Shown here in pieces: positions 28,301 through 37,310 of a stretch of 64,000 nucleotides of DNA. The stretch covers positions 1-64,000 of the forward strand of contig JAJSSI010000090.1 in assembly GCA_031841125.1 (NCBI GenBank), in the 5' to 3' direction. The notes under the pieces were generated by a model. The model made no database searches. It saw nothing but the letters and a program-made list of their open reading frames with translations, and was not told the origin of the DNA. A program made the translations under genes and the position numbers. How positions within the stretch are numbered: the first letter of the stretch is position 1; each line of letters begins with the position of its first letter. The stretch is from Acanthococcus lagerstroemiae. Taxonomy: Eukaryota > Arthropoda > Insecta > Hemiptera > Eriococcidae.

Positions 28301-29137
28301 AAACAAAAAGCCTGGTTAAAACCATATATAGATTTGAATACAAAATTGAGACAGGAAGCTAAAAATGATTTTGAAAAAGATTTCTATAAGCTAATGAATA
28401 ACTCAGTTTATGGGAAACAAATGGAAAATGTAAGAAACAGATGTGATGTAAAAATATTAACTTCTCCAGAATCATTCCTCAAACAAACAAATTATGAAAC
28501 AAGAACAATACTAGATGAAGACACAATTCTACTTGCTAGAAAAAAGCAAACAATAAAATTAAATAAACCAATTTATGGTGGGTTTGTTGTTTTAGATATA
28601 TCTAAATTATTAATGTATCAATTCTATTATAATGTTTTAAAGAAGAAATATGGTGATAAAATAAGATTATTAGGAACTGATACAGATTCATTAATTGTTT
28701 ATATTGAAACTGATGATGTTTATAGTGATATAAAAGAAGATATTTCCTATTACGACACATCCGATTATAAAATAGATTGGATGCCTCAAAAAAATAAAAA
28801 GGTTCCTGGACTATTTAAAGATGAATATTTAGGAATACCAATACGCGAATGGGTTGGATTAAGATCAAAAATGTATGCCTTTAGAAATGATTTAAAAGAA
28901 AAGAAAGTATGTAAGGGAATTAAAAAATCTAATATAGAGAAAATGAAATTTGAAATGTATAAAAATAGTCTAATTAAGAGCGAACAAACTAGAGAAAAAG
29001 TATATTCAATTGTTTCTAAACAACATAATTTATACACAGTGGAATTAGATAAAATTGCATTATCACCCTATGATGATAAAAGATATTTAGTAGATAATAT
29101 TAATACACTTCCTTATGGTTATCAACTTCAAGTTTAA
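25325..29137 (+). CDS. polB: DNA polymerase B, N-terminally truncated and divergent from MAV1
   Basis: 1270 residues from the first ATG. The same frame is open upstream to about 25210 (DDDIFSNEKPEQ) without an ATG, so the first roughly 100 residues and start seen in MAV1 are missing. All key motifs remain: LDFE exonuclease I, CHIC...DHDHFTGKF...CNKC insert, LYLDCNNLYGWAL (motif A), KLMNNSVYGK (motif B), GTDTDSL (motif C). About a quarter of residues differ from MAV1, yet the last 30 codons are the same at DNA level. The 3' end overlaps the ATPase by 38 bp, as in MAV1. Confidence 0.9.
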   Translation: MNMVHDYEIYCDSAKYDLIRYLFKVNEKLNEIAKRELKTKNSISFQLVVVVDYIEINLNGEQVNHHRNHFRSTRNVIVHSNAIKSALVSAKNEILRNFNSYNAKNTRYRFDRVIRVDIHSDQNNPLRGGTYIQLPSFIISKKCCINVKNIKTNKSKCLKQEDLRCFEYALESILNPVEKHTDRTTNYDITKYEALNMEYPVQLAPENIEIYENFINRSINIYKYDDTKITLYIQTKKFKNYEGHINLLLYKEHIVGIKNLSALLKGQIHKYTNHVNICLKCHKKFEAESDYNKHIEQCVYEKQNIIIPTDEDNIRLYHSFGAEQYHPYTLTLDFECLLKKMQKQITKTTKYIHKHVANSFCFYSDKMGVELVRCSNIQKLMEYFNKMLQKHGKEYYKLRMNNEKMIWGEEEAIKFKSVTHCHICNYKFNNGTEKIKDHDHFTGKFRGVACNKCNLNLTMPKFIPILIHNLKYDSKIFLTWLLKLCDEYDQKNDINIIPKNNENYTTFSRKVTVDQYVLEHDLTTCLKCKTKYYDKILHKCPKCNNSKLNIKKKGDKLPKKMEFRFIDTLAFVGTSLDKAVKNLAEVNNCFCSKCNKVQEIYKGKFLPLDENGILKYEAECKSCGKILKKPINYNKFKNIRKEFKTEDLHLVLQKGIYPYEWVDVYTKFKMQLPLDKQDWYSTLNDSKISSNDLAFAKEVYKHFNCKNFGDYHDLYLKLDTILTKDIFDNFRETCYKNYKLDPVYYISAPQLSDAASLKCTKQALELLTDQENYEIYERGIRGGISNIPHRHAIANNCYFYDEKVGKSIKLSKEDAEKKGIWNSQKHISYILYLDCNNLYGWALSQQLPIGEFLNYNLLKEQMQTNVEKKLLIESKFRKLIHKPSDFTKDVILNLDDNGDYGYTFIVNLDIPLELHNKFKDYPMLPEHYIPNENELSEYQRKLIAKEIGSKPKEGKLITTLHSKKDYIIDFRMLKECIKQGIILKSVNNYIRFKQKAWLKPYIDLNTKLRQEAKNDFEKDFYKLMNNSVYGKQMENVRNRCDVKILTSPESFLKQTNYETRTILDEDTILLARKKQTIKLNKPIYGGFVVLDISKLLMYQFYYNVLKKKYGDKIRLLGTDTDSLIVYIETDDVYSDIKEDISYYDTSDYKIDWMPQKNKKVPGLFKDEYLGIPIREWVGLRSKMYAFRNDLKEKKVCKGIKKSNIEKMKFEMYKNSLIKSEQTREKVYSIVSKQHNLYTVELDKIALSPYDDKRYLVDNINTLPYGYQLQV

Positions 29138-29813
29138 ATCCTTCTTCAAAATTCTTTTTATAAATTTCATTTTTATTATTACATTCTTTATCAATAACTA
29201 AAAATCCATATTTATCATTCCAACATATATTACACATTTCTTTAAATTTTTTAAAAGTCAAGTCAGTTACATGATTCTCAAATATGTGTTTTAAATTTTT
29301 TAGATCTTGTTTGAAAATAATTAGATAATTGAAATTGTCTCTTATACATTGTTTAGGGACTTTTGAGTAGGTTTGAGCTAAATAAAAACAAGAAATATTA
29401 TAGTGTCGACTTCTTAAAAAATAAGTTGCAATATTTTCTTGAGGGTCAGTTAGTATATCATCAAAAATTATAACTGAATATGGTTCTATTTCTTCTGGTT
29501 CTTTTAAATCCTTTGGTAATAATGTATATAACCCAATTTTGTACCTAGATTTCTCATTAAAGACATTAATTATGGATTTTAATCTATTATATTTTTCTTG
29601 ATGAGGTGTTTTTGTACATAGATAGATATTTGAGTAAGTATTTATTTCTATAAGAATTTGAATTAATACATTTGTCTTTCCACATCCCGAGGGACCAAAA
29701 ATACCAGCACGAATTATATTTGGAAAGATTTCATCATATCGAGGATGAGGTTTATTGTAATCATAATTTTCAACCTTAATTGGTGCTTTCAACTTAGTTG
29801 TTTTTGTAGTCAT
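29100..29813 (-). CDS. DNA-packaging ATPase
   Basis: 237 residues, one substitution from the MAV1 protein. Walker A GPSGCGKT (40-47) and Walker B VIIFDD (114-119) are intact. Convergent with PolB (38-bp overlap) and divergent from the 316-aa gene across a 25-bp A/T gap. Near-identity begins here and holds across the rest of the element. Confidence 0.92.
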   Translation of the reverse strand: MTTKTTKLKAPIKVENYDYNKPHPRYDEIFPNIIRAGIFGPSGCGKTNVLIQILIEINTYSNIYLCTKTPHQEKYNRLKSIINVFNEKSRYKIGLYTLLPKDLKEPEEIEPYSVIIFDDILTDPQENIATYFLRSRHYNISCFYLAQTYSKVPKQCIRDNFNYLIIFKQDLKNLKHIFENHVTDLTFKKFKEMCNICWNDKYGFLVIDKECNNKNEIYKKNFEEGFKLEVDNHKEVY

Positions 29814-29838
29814 TTATATTAAATATTTTTTTATATAA

Positions 29839-30789
29839 ATGGATAAAGATATTATTAATTATATAAATTCAGAAGAGAGGTTGAAACAAAAATATGATAC
29901 TATTAGAACAGGTAAAATCCACAAACAAGATGAATTAAAAGAACTATACAAACCTATTACAATTCCTCTAGAGAAACTAGCAAATGAAATACAACAAAAA
30001 ACCATCCCAAAATATGCTCAAATTATGCCAAAAACCTTACCAGAATATGTCGAAAATAGACCAAAAACCTTACCAGAATACGTTGAAAATAAACAAAGAG
30101 TTATGGGAAAAACCGCTCAAAAATATTTATCAAATTATGCTTCAAAAGATGTAAAGACAGATAGAACATTTGGAATCAGGGTTGAAAATGGTAATGATCT
30201 ATATATAGGTAATCAACCTGTCCAGATTAAGGATAATAATAATATTCTATTCAATGATGGAACAGAATTTATAGGAACAAACGGTTTATGGGAGTTGATG
30301 ACATTAGAACAACCAAAAAATTATGTAGATAGTGATGAAGAAAATTATGCTAAAATATTACTAAAAACAAGTAGTTATAGACATAATAATGACCCCAATG
30401 CTAAACAGATCAAAGCAAGCACAGGATATAAATATAATACTATTATAAGACCCATATTAGTAAAAAGTGGAATATTAAAAGCGAAGGAGTCAACAGAAGG
30501 AAGTGGACTTTTTAATAATCCTATAGATTTTTTAAATAAACTAGTAAGTGTCTACATGAATATTCAAAATGGAAATTTAGATCCTAAAAATATAATAAAA
30601 ATTTTGAGTGAACTAAAAAATATAAATTTAAGTGCAAATCTTAGTGGAGATAAATATATTTACTGGGATAATTTAGATGAATTGTTTCAAAGACTTGTTA
30701 TCTTATATGGTGAAATTAAAAGTGGAAATACAAATCCCGCATTAAAAAATGAAGTGGTTAGGATTTTACAAGAATTAAAAGAATTATAA
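29839..30789 (+). CDS. 316-aa conserved Maverick protein (DUF8207-like)
   Basis: Same protein as 9426-10373 with one added Asn (an AAT triplet) and a few substitutions (e.g. Ser to Pro near residue 65, Arg to Lys/Asn at about 233). Intact. The GLWELMTLEQPKNY block is conserved. Starts at TATATAAATGG. Confidence 0.7.
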   Translation: MDKDIINYINSEERLKQKYDTIRTGKIHKQDELKELYKPITIPLEKLANEIQQKTIPKYAQIMPKTLPEYVENRPKTLPEYVENKQRVMGKTAQKYLSNYASKDVKTDRTFGIRVENGNDLYIGNQPVQIKDNNNILFNDGTEFIGTNGLWELMTLEQPKNYVDSDEENYAKILLKTSSYRHNNDPNAKQIKASTGYKYNTIIRPILVKSGILKAKESTEGSGLFNNPIDFLNKLVSVYMNIQNGNLDPKNIIKILSELKNINLSANLSGDKYIYWDNLDELFQRLVILYGEIKSGNTNPALKNEVVRILQELKEL

Positions 30790-30820
30790 AATTTTTTAAT
30801 ATATAAATACATACATCAAG

Positions 30821-32041
30821 ATGAGACGAATTGGGAGACAGTTTGTAACAATAAAAGAATTTAATGTGCTTGAACAAAGAGTAAAACAAATAGAGGATAA
30901 ACTAGGTATTCAACAATCTCAAACTAGTGATATTACAGATGATTATCCTATTTCTGAAGAAGCGGCTAGAGATAAAAGAATAATCAATTTTTATGTTGAA
31001 CCAGAATTAATTACAAATCATGTTACTAATTTTAATATGAATTGGATTCCAAAAAATCCAGACTTATCATATGCAGGAAGGAAGGTATTTGTATACGTTC
31101 GTATTCATATTCATAATCAAATAATAACTACACCTAAAAAATTAAATACTTATGCTTTCAGCCAGTTTGAAGAATATGTAAATACCACTGAGCTTGTTCT
31201 TCCATATTTTTCAATTTTTTTATATACAATTGGAAGTAAAAATTTTAGCTTAAAGGAAATAAATCTCAAGAAATATGTGATATATAATATTAAAAACCCC
31301 TCTGAAGCAATATGTTTTGATTATAGAAATGAGGTTGGTCAGGTTAATGAACTAGATTGTGACATAACTTTTATTATTAATCATAAATTGATAAATGGAT
31401 ATGATACTGAAAAATTTGTTAATCTAATTAATACAGCTGATGAAAATATAGGTATTTATGCTAAAAAGAATTACAAAGACTTTTGTTTTCACTTATTATC
31501 TTCAAAGGCTTTAAATCTACCATTACTAAATTTGGGTAATGAAGAGTACAAACCTAAACTAAATATTATTATGGAAGATAAAGTTTTCACACAATCAACG
31601 CCATTTCCAAACAATATTGAGAAAAAATTAGATTATGATACAATATTCTTGAGAATTTATACAACTACAAACTCTGACATAACATTCAAGAAAGATGGTA
31701 TTAAATTGTTGACACATAATTTAGAAAATAATCAAACCATTATTATCTTATCAAAAATTGATTTTGTTATTGAAAAAGTGGATAAAATAGGATACAAATT
31801 AATTAGGAATTCACATTGTAAGAGTAGAGAAATTAGTTTTTACTTTATCAATGAAAATACTTCAAAGGATTTATTTAGTTCACATAAAATTGATATTTTC
31901 TTATTCCAGTGTCAGTTAAAACCCATTAGAAATACTATGCAAATTGCATTCCAGACAGCTTATAAACAAATTCCAAAGAATGATTTTGATATCTATATAT
32001 CTAATAAATCTGAAAATCGTACTTCGGTTACATTTACATAA
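30821..32041 (+). CDS. 406-aa protein with N-terminal coiled coil
   Basis: Same protein as 8177-9394, intact, with one inserted Leu (TTELVLPYF) and scattered substitutions. The N-terminal coiled coil (residues 9-33) is unchanged. Function unknown; a fibre-like virion protein is a guess from the coiled coil plus beta-rich body. Confidence 0.6.
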   Translation: MRRIGRQFVTIKEFNVLEQRVKQIEDKLGIQQSQTSDITDDYPISEEAARDKRIINFYVEPELITNHVTNFNMNWIPKNPDLSYAGRKVFVYVRIHIHNQIITTPKKLNTYAFSQFEEYVNTTELVLPYFSIFLYTIGSKNFSLKEINLKKYVIYNIKNPSEAICFDYRNEVGQVNELDCDITFIINHKLINGYDTEKFVNLINTADENIGIYAKKNYKDFCFHLLSSKALNLPLLNLGNEEYKPKLNIIMEDKVFTQSTPFPNNIEKKLDYDTIFLRIYTTTNSDITFKKDGIKLLTHNLENNQTIIILSKIDFVIEKVDKIGYKLIRNSHCKSREISFYFINENTSKDLFSSHKIDIFLFQCQLKPIRNTMQIAFQTAYKQIPKNDFDIYISNKSENRTSVTFT

Positions 32042-32056
32042 ATTTTTCTATAATAA

Positions 32057-32176
32057 ATGGATACAAATTCTGAAGATTCTTCTAAAGAGGAGAAAGAAAA
32101 AAAATGTATTCTTACTATTATTATTTTCTTAAAATGTATTTGGCAATTTCGCAAAGTTTTTAAACGTAATAAATAA
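32057..32176 (+). CDS. 39-aa single-pass membrane protein
   Basis: Counterpart of 8042-8161 with the same length, the same hydrophobic CILTIIIFLKCIWQF core and basic tail. Its TAA overlaps the integrase ATG (TAATG at 32174-32178). Preservation of frame, length and overlap in a copy where other genes have shifted supports a true gene. Confidence 0.7.
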   Translation: MDTNSEDSSKEEKEKKCILTIIIFLKCIWQFRKVFKRNK

Positions 32177-32976
32177 TGGAAGAAGCTAAAGAATTACATG
32201 CTCCAGTTAGAAAAAAATTTTGTCGTAGAAAAATAATAACTAAGGGTATTGATGATTTATGGGCTGCTGATTTATTGATTATGGATAAATATTCTAAACA
32301 AAATAAAGGTTTTAAGTATCTATTAAATGTTATTGACACATTTTCTAAATATGTTTGGATTGAACCTTTGAAAAACAAAACTGGTAAAAGTGTTGCTGAA
32401 GCATTTGAAAATATAATTGAAAAATCTAAGAGGAAACCTAATTTACTTCATGTTGATATGGGCGGGGAATTTATAAATTCAACTTTCAAATCAATGTTAA
32501 AAAAATATAATATTAATATGTACCATACTTACAATGAAGAAAAATCTGCAATAATTGAGCGTTTCAATAGAACATTAAATCAGAAATTGAAAATTTATTT
32601 TGAAGCTCGTGATAATTTTAAATGGTATGATATTTTACCAAAAGTCTTGGAAGAATACAATACTAAAGATGTTCATAGAACAATTGGAATGAGACCCAGT
32701 GAAGTTGACAAAAATAATGAAGAAGAAATTTTAATAAAATTGAATAAATCCAAATGTGAAACCAGAGATCCTAAATTTAAAGTAGGTGATAGAGTTAGAA
32801 TTTTTGCTTATAAAAAAGTTTTTGGTAATAAATATAAAAATAATTGGACAAGAGAAATTTTTGTAATTGATAAGGTATTCTATACAAATCCTATAACTTA
32901 TTCTATCAAAGCTGAGGACGGTGAAGAAATTCATGGTAAATTTTATAATCAAGAACTTTTAAAAACTAAATTGTAG
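32176..32976 (+). CDS. int: Maverick integrase
   Basis: 266 residues, differing from MAV1 by about one residue (His to Arg in FEARDNF). Catalytic Asp32, Asp94 and Glu128 are present. Intact, so this copy could in principle supply integrase activity even though several virion genes are broken. Confidence 0.95.
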   Translation: MEEAKELHAPVRKKFCRRKIITKGIDDLWAADLLIMDKYSKQNKGFKYLLNVIDTFSKYVWIEPLKNKTGKSVAEAFENIIEKSKRKPNLLHVDMGGEFINSTFKSMLKKYNINMYHTYNEEKSAIIERFNRTLNQKLKIYFEARDNFKWYDILPKVLEEYNTKDVHRTIGMRPSEVDKNNEEEILIKLNKSKCETRDPKFKVGDRVRIFAYKKVFGNKYKNNWTREIFVIDKVFYTNPITYSIKAEDGEEIHGKFYNQELLKTKL

Positions 32977-32995
32977 TAAATTTTTTTTATAATAA

Positions 32996-33967
32996 ATGGA
33001 TAACGATTATAGAAAGAATTTGTGTAATAAGCAACTGGGTTCTATCCCAATACCAAAAACAGGGGGTGGATTAGTCAATTCTATTATTGATAATTTACCA
33101 TTTGAACTTCATTTACCTGGTCATGAATATCTTGGACCTGGTACAAATTTGGATTTAAAATTATTACAGGGCGTAAAGCCAACTAGTAAATTAGATGAAG
33201 CTGCTATGAATCATGATATAGCTTATGCCAGATCAAATGATCTTGATAAACGTCATGAGGCTGATTATAAATTACAAGAAGACGCTTGGAAGCGTGTGAT
33301 TGCTGATGATTCGGGTTTGGGTGAAAAAGCTGCCGCATATCTGACAACAAATGCTATGAAGGTTAAAAGATGGTTGGGAGCAGGAATAAAATATCCACTT
33401 AACTTGGATGAAAATGATCAAAAATTGATTTATGAGGGAATAAAATTGCAGAAACCCATTACCCTTAATTTAGATCATGAGCAATTGATTCGAACAAAAA
33501 ATAGTGTAATGAATGAAACATATTTACCTTTATCAAAGTATCAAATAAAACAAATTAAAAAAGGAATCAAACAAAAGAAACCAGTTAAATTACAACTGAA
33601 AATTCCTCAATTAGAATACATAAATGAGAATAATAAAACTGGTGGATTTTTACCTGCTTTAATAGGTGCTCTGCCAATTATAACGGCGGTTTCAAAAATT
33701 GCTACAAATCTTTTAGATGCTTACAATAATAAAAAAGCAAATAATAAATTAGTTGAAGAAAGAATAAAAAATGGTAATACAAATAAAGAAAATTTGGGGT
33801 ATGGATTAGATATGGATACAAAAGTATCTGAGTTCATTAATCATTATAAAAATGTTCAAGCAGCAGAAAAAAAGCTTGGAAAAGGGTATTATGTCAACCC
33901 AGTTAGAGGAAGAAATAGAGAAATAGAGGGGGGAGGTTACTATATAAATAATAAAAAAAAAAATTGA
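32996..33967 (+). CDS. VP1-like phospholipase A2 domain protein
   Basis: 323 residues. Calcium loop YLGPGT and catalytic NHDIAY are intact. The frame stops right after the A-run (11 A here, 10 in MAV1), at NNKKKN, whereas the MAV1 frame runs 24 codons more. The MAV2 end may be nearer the true C-terminus. The protease frame begins within this stop. Confidence 0.82.
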   Translation: MDNDYRKNLCNKQLGSIPIPKTGGGLVNSIIDNLPFELHLPGHEYLGPGTNLDLKLLQGVKPTSKLDEAAMNHDIAYARSNDLDKRHEADYKLQEDAWKRVIADDSGLGEKAAAYLTTNAMKVKRWLGAGIKYPLNLDENDQKLIYEGIKLQKPITLNLDHEQLIRTKNSVMNETYLPLSKYQIKQIKKGIKQKKPVKLQLKIPQLEYINENNKTGGFLPALIGALPIITAVSKIATNLLDAYNNKKANNKLVEERIKNGNTNKENLGYGLDMDTKVSEFINHYKNVQAAEKKLGKGYYVNPVRGRNREIEGGGYYINNKKKN

Positions 33968-34325
33968 AAATTCCTATCAAACCTTTATCAGATATGGAGT
34001 TGAAGAATTATGCAAAAAAATTATGTATACCATACTTTAGAGGAGTATTTATGAAAGATCAACTTCCAAGTAAAATGAGAAAAATGAAAGTATGATTATT
34101 AATTTAGATGATTCTGATGGACAAGGAACTCATTGGGTTTGTTTTTTCAAAAAAGATAAAGTAATTAATTATTTTGATTCATTTGGTGTCAAACCTCCTA
34201 GTGAATTAATGAGATATTTTTCTATGGAAAATCAAGTATATTATAATGTTGATAAAAATCAAAATTTTAATGAAGTTATATGTGGTCATCTTTGTTTGAA
34301 ATTTTTAAACAAATTTTTTTATTAA
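33964..34325 (+). pseudogene. Adenain-like protease, frameshifted
   Basis: Corresponds to 5893-6255. One A is missing from an A-run around 34080-34088 (six in MAV1), which shifts the frame between the N-terminal third and the GTHWV...YFDSFG...ICGHLC catalytic part. The catalytic part is open from 34092. As written the enzyme is not made in full. Confidence 0.8.
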
Positions 34326-34328
34326 TAA

Positions 34329-35029
34329 ATGGGTTTTAGTATTGAATTGTCAGATAAATCTTCTACCTTATTTTATCGTTTTGATGAACCCATAAAATTG
34401 GATAAAAATAAAGATTGGCAAATATGTTTAACTAGTTTTGTTGCATATAATTCAATAAACAATGTAACAAAAAGCAATAATTGGTTTGATCTTATAGATG
34501 ATTTAGGTATTCATCACAAAGTTAGTATACCTCCTGGTACATATGAAGTAGCTGAAATTTTAAAACAAATTAGAATTAATGAAAAAGCTCAAGAAGCTGG
34601 GTTGATTGGAGTTGAACAATCTAATACTTATAAAATTAAAATGATGTGTCAAAAATGAAAATAGATTTTACAGCACCAAACTCTTTAGGACGTATTCTTG
34701 GATTTAGTAAACAAATTATAGAAAAAGATACAACTGCTTATTCAGATATAATGGTTGATATCTTTCCAGTAAATGCGGTCCGTATTAAATGTAATCTTGT
34801 TGATTCGAATTATGAAAATGGAAAATCAAGAGGAAATGTTGTTTATTCATTTCCCTTAAATACTCCTACTGGGGAAAAAATTGTACAAATGCCAACACAG
34901 CAACGATATTACACATTAAATACATATGAGATTAGAGAAATTTTTGTTGAAATTGTTGATCAAGATAATCGATTAATAAATTTTGAAGGCGAAACTATCA
35001 CCCTAGAACTATATATTAAATCTTTTTAA
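34329..35029 (+). pseudogene. Probable minor capsid protein, frameshifted
   Basis: Corresponds to 5188-5889. An A-run near 34650 has five A against six in MAV1, splitting the frame into 109 and 127 codons that overlap. The rest is near-identical, including PPGTYEVAEIL. Confidence 0.8.
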
Positions 35030-35051
35030 TTTTTTTTTTATATAAATAGAA

Positions 35052-36254
35052 ATGGAACAAAATATTATTGTCAGTGAAGATTACATAGATTATAGACCCC
35101 CAATCTCTGTTGATATAAATCAGCTGGGTGGTACAATTCCAATTACTTTGTATAATGAGGACATTAAGACTTGCCCCCATAGAAGTCATTTAATTATTAA
35201 TGGGAGAGTGACATTGAGAAAAATTGCTGATGGTACACTTTCGAGTACTATAGATACAAGAAAAGTAAATTTCATTAACAATGGAATATTGCATATGTTT
35301 AGTAGAGTTAGTTATTATATTGGTGGAAATGAAATTGATTCTATAGATAATCCTGGTATTGCAGTAGCGATGAAAGGAATAGTCTCCTTCAATGATGATT
35401 TGGCTTATCATGATGCATCTTGGAAAATAAAATCAAATTCTAATATAATTAATAAGGATGGATATTTTTCTATTTCAATACCACTGAAAATAATTTTAGG
35501 ATTTTGTGAGGATTACAAAAGTTATATATATCGTATTCATCAGGAATTGAAATTGATTAGAACAAATATTGGTTATAATAATGCACTGTTGGTTGATGAG
35601 GGCACAGCCAACAGCTATACAGCTAGTATAAATTTGTTGGACATCATTTGGCGAATGCCTCAGTATAAATTTTCTCTCGCTTATGAAACAAAAATTAATA
35701 ATGAAATATCAAACTCTGCTGATTATGAAATGTATTATAGACATTGGATGTATATTGAAAAATCATCTGTTATTGGTAAAACATTTACTTGGGATATACC
35801 CACTTCGTATTATAAACCAAGATATGTTCTTATTGGTTTTCAGAAAGGTAGAAATGATAAAATCACTGCTGATAATGGTCAATTTGATCTTTGTAATCTT
35901 GAAAATGTACAAGTTCATCTAAATAGCAATATTTATTACCCCAATAATAGACTAAATATTTCACTTGCTGAAAATAAATGTACTCAACTTTATCAAATGT
36001 TTAAAAATTTCAAATATTCATACTATGGTAAAGAGGGTGTGCCATTGATTGATTATAATGATTTTATAAATAAATATCCCATTATTGTTATCGATTGTTC
36101 TAAACAATCAGAAGTAATAAAGGGCTCAACAATAAATATTAAAATTAATTTTCAATGGTGGGACTCATTTACTAATGAATCGGTGATTAATTGTTTAGTA
36201 ATTACCTCAGATCAGGCAGTATATAATCCATTGAAAAATACAATAGTTCATTAA
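35052..36254 (+). CDS. Probable major capsid protein
   Basis: 400 residues, intact, with very few changes from MAV1 (e.g. YMFSRISYNIGG to HMFSRVSYYIGG; HIHQ to RIHQ). That this long gene is open while its neighbours have single-base shifts argues that the element is young or that the shifts are A-run errors. Assignment as for 3964-5166. Confidence 0.65.
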   Translation: MEQNIIVSEDYIDYRPPISVDINQLGGTIPITLYNEDIKTCPHRSHLIINGRVTLRKIADGTLSSTIDTRKVNFINNGILHMFSRVSYYIGGNEIDSIDNPGIAVAMKGIVSFNDDLAYHDASWKIKSNSNIINKDGYFSISIPLKIILGFCEDYKSYIYRIHQELKLIRTNIGYNNALLVDEGTANSYTASINLLDIIWRMPQYKFSLAYETKINNEISNSADYEMYYRHWMYIEKSSVIGKTFTWDIPTSYYKPRYVLIGFQKGRNDKITADNGQFDLCNLENVQVHLNSNIYYPNNRLNISLAENKCTQLYQMFKNFKYSYYGKEGVPLIDYNDFINKYPIIVIDCSKQSEVIKGSTINIKINFQWWDSFTNESVINCLVITSDQAVYNPLKNTIVH

Positions 36255-36269
36255 ATTTTTTTCTAATAA

Positions 36270-36948
36270 ATGATGTGGCTAATACTCATCCTGTTTTTAT
36301 GTATTCATAATTCTAAACAAGAAAATGAAATTTTTATAGAAAAAGTGGAAGAATATCAATAGTGATAATATTAATTTGTTTTGTAATTTTACATTTGCTA
36401 ATAAAGAATTTGCTAGATCAATAGAATGGTACAAGGAGGGGCAAATACTATCAGTTGATAATTTAGAATATTTACATTCAGAGTCAAAGAAAAGAATTGA
36501 AATTTCTTCATTTGTAAATATTAGTGGATTTCATCCGAGTAATACCGGTACTTATAAATGTGTCATACACACAACTGAGAATTATTATACTAATGAATTT
36601 ATCTTAAACGAGGATGATTTTAAGAATTTACCAAAAATGGCCATACCAAAATATGAGTCAAAATATTGGATAAAGCTTATAATGGAAACTGTTGAGAATG
36701 ATGTATACATACCGTGTATATTTAATGAATATAAGTTTCAATTTAATAGGAATTGGTATAATTTTAAAAATGAATTAATTGATTATCCTCTTGGAAAAAT
36801 AAGTTATCAGAGAAATATTCTCATTATTAATAATTTAACTTATAGTGATCAAAATCTATATAGATGTGTTAGTCCTAAAAACGAATTTTATACTGTTGTT
36901 AGGGTTACTAAAAATTGGATGAAAACATTAAAAAAGACTAAAATATAA
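36270..36948 (+). pseudogene. Secreted Ig-like protein gene, frameshifted
   Basis: Counterpart of 3271-3948. The signal-peptide-like start is kept, but one extra A near 36345 shifts the frame before the first Ig domain. Both Ig domains (GTYKC and LYRC) follow open to the stop. Otherwise only a few substitutions (Ile to Thr, Lys to Asn). Confidence 0.78.
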
Positions 36949-36986
36949 GATTGTGAATTTTACTAGGTACCTACCTTACAAATTAT

Positions 36987-37304
36987 AAAATGTGATCCAG
37001 GAAATTAATTATTTGATAACATAAAAAATGGTATTTTATTTCACATCATTCTCTCGCACTCATTAGTTTTTTCTCTCTCGCACACATTATAGTCTTATGC
37101 GCAGAACGAGTAGTTGCGCGAGCTTGATAAGCTTTTCTAGCGGGATGCTGGATTTTATTATTAGTTTATAATAATTTTATGAGACTCGTAATTTGGTAGA
37201 ATAATATTGAAAATCACGAAAAAAATGGGCAAAAATGGGCAAAAAATGGGCGGTGAAATGAACATGGAAAACGTGGTCCAGGATCAGGTATATTGCATAC
37301 TACT
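36987..37304. repeat. MAV2 right terminal inverted repeat
   Basis: 318 bp, the reverse complement of 23708-24035, ending ...ATTGCATACTACT. TSD ATGATG follows at 37305-37310. Three AAAAATGGGC units against four on the left. Confidence 0.88.
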
Positions 37305-37310
37305 ATGATG

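Larger units (their letters stand above)
23708..37304. mobile_element. Maverick/Polinton MAV2 (sister of MAV1, opposite orientation)
   Basis: 13,597 bp with ends starting AGTAGTATGCAATATACCTG and a 6-bp TSD. Gene order is the mirror image of MAV1. Genes from the ATPase to the Ig protein are almost identical to MAV1; PolB and the termini are not. The protease, minor capsid, Ig and acidic genes carry frameshifts, and PolB lacks its start. This copy is therefore probably inactive, unless the A-run indels are assembly errors. Confidence 0.96.
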
